Of a DNA stretch of 14,705 nucleotides, positions 7,807 to 13,363 are shown piece by piece (position 1 is the first letter of the stretch; each line of letters starts with the position of its first letter). Location: contig JAWOGN010000164.1 of assembly GCA_046496815.1 (NCBI GenBank), positions 1-14,705 on the forward strand. The letters are read 5' to 3'. Position numbers and translations under genes: made by a program. The notes beneath the pieces are model-generated. The model saw only the letters and a program-made list of their open reading frames with translations. It made no database searches and was not told where the DNA came from. The stretch is from JAWOGN01 sp046496815 (GTDB taxonomy: Bacteria > Desulfobacterota > DSM-4660 > Desulfatiglandales > Desulfatiglandaceae).

Positions 7807-8490
7807 TCATCTGGTTCGATTTCCGGATCGATTCAGCTGGTTATGTGCGATATGAAGACCGACCAACCGGGCCACCAACACGGTCAAATAGATCTGACCT
7901 GCGATCGCCTCGACATAGGCCAGTGACTGGGCCTGCGGCGTCAGGGGTGTAATGTCACCATAGCCCAAGGTGCTGAGCGTAATGAAGCTGTAATATACAA
8001 AGCGGGAAAGATCGGGATTTTCAATTTGAAATGACCCGGGCTGAAGCGTATAGATTACGGAATATAGGTATGCGCAAATCAGTCCGATAAACAGGTAGGC
8101 ACAAATGGCGGCATTGATCTTTTCAGCCGTCACCGCCTCGCCTTTAAGGGCATAAGATATAATGATACCTGCAACCAGAATAAGGAATAGCGCTGTGAGG
8201 CTGTGGATACCCACCATGAGACCTGTCGATTGCCCTAAGAAATAGGTGGCCCACTGCAAGCCAAAAACGGGTACCGCAAGGATTGAGGTGAGAATGAAGA
8301 ACCGCCTATGCTCGCTTATGGCGTAAAGGCTTGAAAACAGAATTGCCGTAAAGAAAATTTTCAAAAGGGTGGACGCACCGATTAGCTTAAGGCCGGCGAT
8401 ATGAGGTTGAAGCAGTGCAAAAAGTAGCAACGAAATGAACAGCAAAAGAAATTTATGCTGTGTCAGCCAGGGTACTCGTTTTTCAGTCAT
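7807..8490 (-). CDS. Potassium-channel-like ion channel (Ion_trans_2)
   Basis: Inner-membrane ion channel, 227 residues. The diagnostic part is the pore loop FVYYSFITLSTLGYGDITP (about 164-182), which holds a potassium-type selectivity filter TLGYGD (174-179). It is flanked by the outer helix (about 127-148) and the inner helix (about 189-212). Four more hydrophobic segments precede it (about 13-29, 36-55, 63-85 and 93-115), giving roughly six membrane helices in total. No S4-like ladder of regularly spaced Arg/Lys is visible, and there is no RCK/TrkA-N regulatory domain or cyclic-nucleotide-binding domain, so gating is unknown. Potassium selectivity is an inference from the filter. The ATG at 8490 has only a weak ribosome-binding-like sequence. 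The gene is 51 bases after the metallo-hydrolase gene and about 180 bases before the efflux adaptor. Confidence 0.88.
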   Translation of the reverse strand: MTEKRVPWLTQHKFLLLFISLLLFALLQPHIAGLKLIGASTLLKIFFTAILFSSLYAISEHRRFFILTSILAVPVFGLQWATYFLGQSTGLMVGIHSLTALFLILVAGIIISYALKGEAVTAEKINAAICAYLFIGLICAYLYSVIYTLQPGSFQIENPDLSRFVYYSFITLSTLGYGDITPLTPQAQSLAYVEAIAGQIYLTVLVARLVGLHIAHNQLNRSGNRTR

Positions 8491-8541
8491 ATCAGCCCGA
8501 ACGATCTTTATTTGCTTAATGAGCTCGTGTTCTGAACCCTG

Positions 8542-9501
8542 TCACGAAAGTGTAATCTTGGTTCCCACGCTGTTGAGTACAAATGCATCCGGGAATTCCT
8601 CGGAGAATCGCTGAATCGCCTTCCAGCCGGTGCAGTGCATCGGCACAACCACTTCCGGTTTCATCTGCTTCAATTCCTGAATCGTGTCTTCAATAATCTG
8701 CTCAAAGAAAGGGCCGGAAAGGTGAAAGCCGCCAAGCACCGCATAAATGGGTTCCGTTCCCGCGATCTTCTTTGCATAAAGTGCCGTATTGATGATACCT
8801 GCATGACTGCAACCGGAGATGACCACCAGGCCTTTTTGCTTCAGATGGATGACCAGTGCCTGGTCGTCTGAAATGGGATCCTTTTCCAGTTTGCCGTCTT
8901 TTTCTACGAGCGCATTGGGAAGACCCTTTTCAAATGTCGTGACCCGCTCCACCTCGCCCGTCACCATAATCATATCGTCGGCAATCAGCGTCGGCGCGCG
9001 GTTTTCCATCAGCTCCACCTCTCTCTCTTTCAGCTTTGTTCGTGTCAGCGGCTGCGGAAACAAAAGTTTTCTCCCGTCATCCAGGCCGAAATATCGCGGG
9101 GAGAAAAATGCATCGGGATGCGTCACCAGCGGAATGGGCTTTTCGATTCTGTCGAGCACTTCGTAAAGGGATCCGGTGTGGTCCATATGTCCATGGCTCA
9201 ACACGAGGGCTTCTATCTCTCCCAGATCCACTTCCAGCTGCGTCAAGTTGTGCGGGACCCCCGTTTGACTGTAGCCGGTGTCGAACAGGATTTTGTGGCT
9301 GTCCTCTCCTTCAAATACGGTGACAAGAAGCGACAACCCATGCTCTGCAAGCAGCGTGTCGGAGGGAATATCCCCTCCTTTTGCCAAGGGAGGTCTTTTG
9401 ACAACATCCGTGCTCGTGAGCAAGACATCCACATAGTTGTCAATGACGGTTAAGACTTCCACGCGATCCACCGCTCTGAATCCGTTTGTCGCCCTATTCA
9501 T
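8542..9501 (-). CDS. MBL-fold metallo-hydrolase, COG1237-like
   Basis: Metallo-beta-lactamase-fold hydrolase, 319 residues, no signal peptide, probably cytoplasmic. The metal-binding motif HGHMDH is complete (H103, H105, D107, H108), and further likely ligands are H233 in SGCSHAGIIN, H260 in LGGFHLSG and H289 in VPMHCTGW. The combination GCSHAGI, GGFHL and PMHCTG is typical of the COG1237 group. That group is often annotated as 7,8-dihydropterin-6-methyl-4-(beta-D-ribofuranosyl)-aminobenzene-5'-phosphate synthase, a methanopterin-pathway name that many bacterial members probably do not deserve. The exact substrate is therefore open. The ATG at 9501 is preferred over 9579 because AGAGGGGGG lies just upstream and the extra 26 residues would be a highly basic non-domain extension. 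The start overlaps the end of the DUF169-CoaE gene by eight bases, indicating coupling. Confidence 0.85.
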   Translation of the reverse strand: MNRATNGFRAVDRVEVLTVIDNYVDVLLTSTDVVKRPPLAKGGDIPSDTLLAEHGLSLLVTVFEGEDSHKILFDTGYSQTGVPHNLTQLEVDLGEIEALVLSHGHMDHTGSLYEVLDRIEKPIPLVTHPDAFFSPRYFGLDDGRKLLFPQPLTRTKLKEREVELMENRAPTLIADDMIMVTGEVERVTTFEKGLPNALVEKDGKLEKDPISDDQALVIHLKQKGLVVISGCSHAGIINTALYAKKIAGTEPIYAVLGGFHLSGPFFEQIIEDTIQELKQMKPEVVVPMHCTGWKAIQRFSEEFPDAFVLNSVGTKITLS

Positions 9502-10924
9502 CTCTTTTGCCCCCCTCTCTTTCTTTTTGAACCTTTTGGAGTGTCTCCCACAGCGCCTCCACCTGCTTCCTCGTCTCATCTATCGACAGCTCATTATGGA
9601 TGACATAGTCCGCGTACCCAACCTTTTCTTCGATGGGCAACTGCGCCTTGAGTATGTTGGCCGCTTCCGCCTCGCTGATGCCGTCCCGCTCGGAAAGCCT
9701 TTTGATCTGAAGGGCTTCGGGAATATAGACCAGCAAGAGCTTGTGGAATCTGTATTGCAGATTTAGCTCAATCATCAGGGGAATCACCACTTGAATGATC
9801 GCCCCGGGGGTATGCTCGGCAATTTCATTGACCTGCTTTACAAACTCCTCGTTGATACGCGGGTGCGTGAAGTTTTCCAGTTTTTTTCGCTTTTCAAAAT
9901 CACGAAAGACGATGCTCGAGAGTTTTTTTCGATCCAGGCTGTCATCTTCCGCCAGAACCTGTTTTCCAAAAAAATCCACGATCTCCTTCCATGCGGGTTT
10001 TCCCGGCTCGACCACTTCCCTGGCGATCACATCAAAATCGATGAGAGGGGCCCCCAGATCCTTCAACATATTCGCCACGGTGCTCTTTCCGCTCGCAATG
10101 CCGCCGGTCACTCCCAACAGCAGGCGATTGTCATCCCCGCGGATCGCCTCCAATTCCTTCAATCCGCCGTAGGACCCGGGAAATGCCGTCGTGAGATCCC
10201 GCTCGGCGCCCGCAAAACTGATTGGGTAGCGAATGCCCCGGCGGTAGAGGGTTTCCATACCGCTTAAGGCCTTTTGCACCATACCGGCGGGCAAAGCCAT
10301 GACCAGATCCTCATCCTGCGCATGCCCGTAGCGGCGCTCGCCGTAACAGGGAATGGTCAGCGAAGGCTTGCCGGTCAGATAGCACCGGGCAATGGCATCC
10401 GAACAGGAAGACTCCCCGACACAAAAAAACTGCATGACTTCATAGTCTTCGAACTGCAGGGAGTTGATCAAAAGCATCATCTGGGCGGGATTTGCGTATA
10501 TGAGAACAATATCCGGTTCAAACGGATTATAGACCAACGGGGCCATCACAACCGCTTCATACTTGCCAAGGGGAATCCGCGGGATGGATGCCTCATATTT
10601 TTTTCCGTCTTCCTTGGTCTTCACCCAGACAATGCTCCGAAAGGTCCCGTCCTTGTAAGTCTCCGGGGTGTCTGTGAGGCCGATGATGGACGGGCATCCG
10701 GGATTCATGAAATCATCCAGCTCCGCACCGATGGTCCAGTCAAAGTTCCGCACCAGGCTAATGAGTTGACAGAGCGTGACCTTATGACCCGTCCTTCGCA
10801 TAAAGGGAATTTTCCCCAGCTCCTCTTTATTTTCCAGCATCTTGAACGCCACCGGAAATGATTTGAGCCGCATCAAACGTTCCATTCTCGTTATAATCTT
10901 TTCCCAGTCTCTCTTCTGTTCCAT
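9494..10924 (-). CDS. coaE: DUF169 domain fused to dephospho-CoA kinase
   Basis: A 476-residue two-domain protein. Residues about 1-235 resemble DUF169 (function unknown), with NPGCPSIIGL (74-83), FFCVGESSCSDAIARC (166-181) and six cysteines (52, 77, 168, 174, 181, 193) that could bind metal or a cofactor. A linker (about 236-265) leads to a complete CoaE kinase (about 266-470): P-loop GGIASGKST (274-282), IDFDVIAREVVEPG (295-308), DRKKLSSIVF and the HPRI segment (331-357), LSERDGISEAEA (410-420) and QLPIEEKVGYADYVIHN (428-444). CoaE phosphorylates the 3'-hydroxyl of dephospho-CoA with ATP, the last step of CoA synthesis, in the cytoplasm. There is no stop or frameshift between the halves. 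The kinase motifs look intact, so activity is likely; what DUF169 adds is unknown. The ATG at 10924 lies one base after GAGGAG; AAAGGA further upstream may serve as the binding site, or Met14 may be used. Confidence 0.9.
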   Translation of the reverse strand: MEQKRDWEKIITRMERLMRLKSFPVAFKMLENKEELGKIPFMRRTGHKVTLCQLISLVRNFDWTIGAELDDFMNPGCPSIIGLTDTPETYKDGTFRSIVWVKTKEDGKKYEASIPRIPLGKYEAVVMAPLVYNPFEPDIVLIYANPAQMMLLINSLQFEDYEVMQFFCVGESSCSDAIARCYLTGKPSLTIPCYGERRYGHAQDEDLVMALPAGMVQKALSGMETLYRRGIRYPISFAGAERDLTTAFPGSYGGLKELEAIRGDDNRLLLGVTGGIASGKSTVANMLKDLGAPLIDFDVIAREVVEPGKPAWKEIVDFFGKQVLAEDDSLDRKKLSSIVFRDFEKRKKLENFTHPRINEEFVKQVNEIAEHTPGAIIQVVIPLMIELNLQYRFHKLLLVYIPEALQIKRLSERDGISEAEAANILKAQLPIEEKVGYADYVIHNELSIDETRKQVEALWETLQKVQKEREGGKRDE

Positions 10925-10969
10925 TCTCCTCGTTTCCTTTCACCGCGACAATTCAAGGGGATTCTCAGT

Positions 10970-12142
10970 TTACAAAGCTCCTGCTGCCCTCTCATCAAGC
11001 CTGAAACGAACGGGCGAGTAAGTGCCTTCCTTTAGCTTCTGGATCAGGTCCATACCATTCTTGATTGTGTCTGAAAACTGCGTTGCGTATACGCCTACTT
11101 CCGACACTTCATGGGCATCACTGCCGCCGGTTGCCGGCAGTCCGAGACCTGCCGCAACTTGTTTGGCAAAGCTGTTTTCTTTCTCTGTGACTTTCCCGTT
11201 CAGGACCTCCACGGCATCCACATACTTGAATAGGGGTCTTTTCATGGCCTTCTCCGGGGTCAAACCCAGCTGACCCACACCAAAGGTCAGGAATCCCCGG
11301 AAAGGATGGGCAGCAATCATAAAACCCTTCGCCTCAAGAACCAGGGCCCTCAGTTCCTCGAGCTTGATGATTCCCTCAATATTTTTTCTCAAGCCGAAGA
11401 CGAGCATATCCCCCTGGTCCGTGGTAATCTCGTTCCCATCCAGCACCAAAAACCCGTGCTTTTGTCTCAGGTCTTCCACTCGGTTCGGATCCCAGACATA
11501 ATTGTGGTCCGTCAGGCATATCGCATCCAATCCGATGGTTTTCGCTTCCTCAATCAACGCGTCCACCGGGGCCGAACTGCACGGAGACGCGGGCGAGGTA
11601 TGCACATGCAAATCAATAATCATTCCTTCTGACGCTTTTGTTTCGGCCCTGGCGTCCGTGTTCGGCCTTGGGGTCAATGGGCGATCCGCTTCATGGGGGG
11701 TACCGACAAAGGCAGCTTTTGGGCGCGATTCCGAATGCCCCTTCACGAAATCATCAAAGGTTAGATCGGTGTTGAGCGCCTTTTCGTCCTCCCATTGGAC
11801 CAGACGCAACGCCTCTTTTGCCGAATGACAGCACTCGAGCAACAGATTCGCATAATGCCGACACGCCTTGCGACCCACCCCTTTGTGAACCTTTTGAGAA
11901 AATCCGGCTTCGTCGATTCGCAAGCCAACGGCTTCCTGTAAAAAAGGGAGCGCCCGGGGGCACTCCGGCGTTGTGTAGCGATTCCACGTGCCCGTTATGG
12001 CCATAATTTGGACATCTGAACACCGGATCGACACTTCAATTTCAAGGCCATAAATGTCATCATCGAGAACGCCGTGGGCGCGTAGCATACCCGCGTCGGT
12101 TTTCTCCACACTCACCAATTTGCTTCTCGTGTACTTCAACAT
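10970..12142 (-). CDS. DUF2889 domain fused to PHP-type metal-dependent phosphoesterase
   Basis: A 390-residue fusion. The N-terminal part (about 1-138) matches the stand-alone protein at 12302-12805 across its length and resembles DUF2889; conserved Cys61, Cys94 and the ECCH cluster (103-106) stand out. A hydrophilic Pro/Thr linker (about 139-172) leads to a PHP domain that starts at MIIDLHVHTSP (174-184). Its metal ligands are visible as DLHVH (D177, H179, H181), LTDHN (D212, H213), E238 in GNEITT, AAHPFRG (H279) and GGSDAHE (D342, H344). PHP domains hydrolyse phosphoesters, often of nucleotides or small phosphorylated molecules; the substrate here is unknown. The frame is open to 12283, but the ATG at 12142 starts exactly where the paralogue does and has AGAGG next to it with AAAGGAGGG further upstream. 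The Met at 174 could be an internal start. It is 45 bases before the CoaE fusion gene. Confidence 0.85.
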   Translation of the reverse strand: MLKYTRSKLVSVEKTDAGMLRAHGVLDDDIYGLEIEVSIRCSDVQIMAITGTWNRYTTPECPRALPFLQEAVGLRIDEAGFSQKVHKGVGRKACRHYANLLLECCHSAKEALRLVQWEDEKALNTDLTFDDFVKGHSESRPKAAFVGTPHEADRPLTPRPNTDARAETKASEGMIIDLHVHTSPASPCSSAPVDALIEEAKTIGLDAICLTDHNYVWDPNRVEDLRQKHGFLVLDGNEITTDQGDMLVFGLRKNIEGIIKLEELRALVLEAKGFMIAAHPFRGFLTFGVGQLGLTPEKAMKRPLFKYVDAVEVLNGKVTEKENSFAKQVAAGLGLPATGGSDAHEVSEVGVYATQFSDTIKNGMDLIQKLKEGTYSPVRFRLDERAAGAL

Positions 12143-12221
12143 TCCTCTTTTTAAATCCCTCCTTTCCTTCGCCCCGCGGTGACCTCCGATTCGTGAAACC
12201 TTGCGGCAATGAAAGCGCTCC

Positions 12222-12277
12222 GTATCGAGACGTCTCTCAGCCGCGACACCCGGTCGCCCTATGGTCGTTCTCGATAC
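12222..12277. repeat. Nested inverted repeats between the two DUF2889 genes
   Basis: In the 159-base gap between the stand-alone DUF2889 gene and the DUF2889-PHP gene, GTATCGAGA (12222-12230) and TCTCGATAC (12269-12277) form a perfect 9-base inverted repeat. The 38-base loop holds a second hairpin, GCGAC-ACCCG-GTCGC (12243-12257). A 10-base palindrome, GAGACGTCTC, overlaps the left arm (12227-12236). No T-run follows on the minus strand, so it is not a simple intrinsic terminator. It could be a structured leader, an RNA-processing site or an operator; the sequence does not decide. Confidence 0.4.
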
Positions 12278-12301
12278 ATTCAAACTCAGTGGGATAGAAA
12301 A

Positions 12302-12805
12302 TCATTTCGGTACTTCAATGCCCTCCACGATGGAACTGCCGGGGGCAAACGCCGCACAGCGGTTGTACAGCCGGATGTTCTCCTTGACCATGTTCGCATA
12401 GAATTTTTTTGACTCCCGCTCCGCTTTCGGCCTCGGAGAATGAACCAACACATCCTTGGTAAAGGAAAGGATAATCCCGTGGCAGCATTCCTCGACCATA
12501 AAAGCCAACTGTTTGCAATCCTTCGGGGTTCCCACAAGGCCTCGAATGATTTTCAGCATGCCTGGACCAATGCGTACCCCAACGACTTTCCGTAGCGATT
12601 CGGTTGAGTTCACACATGCCTCCTGGTAGGTGCGGCGGACTTCACCTTCGACACGCGTGATTTCCAAGTCGGGCAACTTCACCGTGATCTCCACAAAAGC
12701 CTCCGTTAACGTATCCTGAAGCCTGCAAGTGGATCTCATGGTTTGATCATCCAGCTGTTCAACGGCGGTGCATCGGTTCCTTGAAAATTTGAGGATACTT
12801 TCCAT
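12302..12805 (-). CDS. Stand-alone DUF2889-like protein (167 aa)
   Basis: A 167-residue protein that resembles DUF2889, a bacterial family without known function; assignment is from memory of the family and from its clear similarity to the N-terminal half of the next gene. Shared features are the opening ILKFSRNR versus MLKYTRSK, a central VVGVRIG versus AVGLRID, and Cys64, Cys97, Cys107, Cys108 and His109, which match Cys61, Cys94, Cys104, Cys105 and His106 of the fusion with identical spacing. There is no signal peptide or membrane segment. The C-terminal part (about 126-167) has no counterpart and is not a PHP remnant. The ATG at 12805 has CGGAG nine bases upstream. It is the first gene of the leftward cluster, and its promoter should lie in 12806-13060. 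Tandem duplication followed by fusion of one copy is the simplest history. Confidence 0.8.
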   Translation of the reverse strand: MESILKFSRNRCTAVEQLDDQTMRSTCRLQDTLTEAFVEITVKLPDLEITRVEGEVRRTYQEACVNSTESLRKVVGVRIGPGMLKIIRGLVGTPKDCKQLAFMVEECCHGIILSFTKDVLVHSPRPKAERESKKFYANMVKENIRLYNRCAAFAPGSSIVEGIEVPK

Positions 12806-13014
12806 GACAGTCTACTCCGAATGGAAATTTTGGATCCGGTCGTTTTGCTTCGATTCGAGTCATTTCCTTCGGATCCTTCAGTCTCCTTATTCCTAGTCCC
12901 TCCCACCCGATCATGTCAAGGGATGGCTTCACTCGCCCCGGTCTTCTCCCCCGGAGGAATCCGCATTAAAAAATCGGCTGCATGCCACATGGGACCCAAC
13001 CTGACCGGTCTAAA

Positions 13015-13043
13015 TTGACCTATAACGTAACGAGCCTTATTTA
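13015..13043 (+). promoter_or_regulatory. Candidate sigma70-type promoter for the HD-GYP gene
   Basis: TTGACC (13015-13020) and TATTTA (13038-13043) are separated by exactly 17 bases, in the AT-rich core of the divergent region. The -35 matches consensus at five of six positions. If used, the transcript would carry a leader of roughly 310 bases before the TTG start at 13364, which is long; a closer promoter that I cannot recognise may exist instead. Confidence 0.4.
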
Positions 13044-13275
13044 CAACATACATATTTTATATGATAATCAACCAGTTAAGAGCTCTCACCCCGATCTTCT
13101 TGCGCGGCATTGTTTTTGCGTATGACTTCCGACAAAAGAACCGGATCCCCGCTTGCTCCGTAAACGGTGATGGCCGACAATCCACCGACCGATCAATGGC
13201 TGCGAAATCTAAGGACCAAAGCCGCCCTCAGCCTGCCGTAAAAAGGCATCCTGAAAGCAAGCGTCTTTGAAACGA

Positions 13276-13298
13276 AGCTGAATTCCCGGCCTTCAGCT
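13276..13298 (+). repeat. Hairpin in the leader of the HD-GYP gene
   Basis: AGCTGAA (13276-13282) and TTCAGCT (13292-13298) form a perfect 7-base stem with a 9-base loop, about 65 bases before the TTG start. No T-run follows, so it is not an intrinsic terminator. It may be an operator or a leader structure; chance occurrence is also possible. Confidence 0.28.
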
Positions 13299-13363
13299 CG
13301 ATACCCAGATGGCTGAGATTACGCGGGGACCTTGGACGGACGGGATCATACCGGAGATTTGTC

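Larger units (their letters stand above)
12806..13363. other. Divergent intergenic region
   Basis: This 558-base stretch separates the leftward DUF2889 gene from the rightward HD-GYP gene and must hold regulatory sites for both. The core (about 13010-13070) is clearly AT-rich compared with its surroundings and contains GACCGGTC (13003-13010), an 8-base palindrome, next to the candidate rightward promoter. Short open frames at 12821-13018 and 13061-13270 lack ribosome-binding sites and recognisable protein content, so I do not call them. I see no RNA gene. The about 300-base stretch between the candidate rightward promoter and the TTG start contains one hairpin at 13276-13298 and nothing else I can support. 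Confidence 0.6.

Noticed and set aside
10274..10861. 195-codon rightward open frame opposite the DUF169 part
   Set aside because: Antisense shadow; the DUF169-CoaE frame is continuous and carries all recognised motifs.
12143..12283. N-terminal extension of the DUF2889-PHP frame to 12283
   Set aside because: The extra 47 residues are Arg-rich, not found in the paralogue, and cover the nested hairpins; a start at 12142 aligns with the paralogue start.
13061..13270. 69-codon rightward open frame in the divergent intergenic region
   Set aside because: No ribosome-binding site before its ATG, low-complexity polar composition and no recognisable domain; it overlaps the probable promoter/leader.
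13300..13345. GGCTGAGATTACG, reminiscent of the thiamine pyrophosphate riboswitch CTGAGA box
   Set aside because: The other conserved thi-box elements (ACCTGAT and the flanking helices) are missing, and the downstream gene is an HD-GYP regulator, not a thiamine gene.
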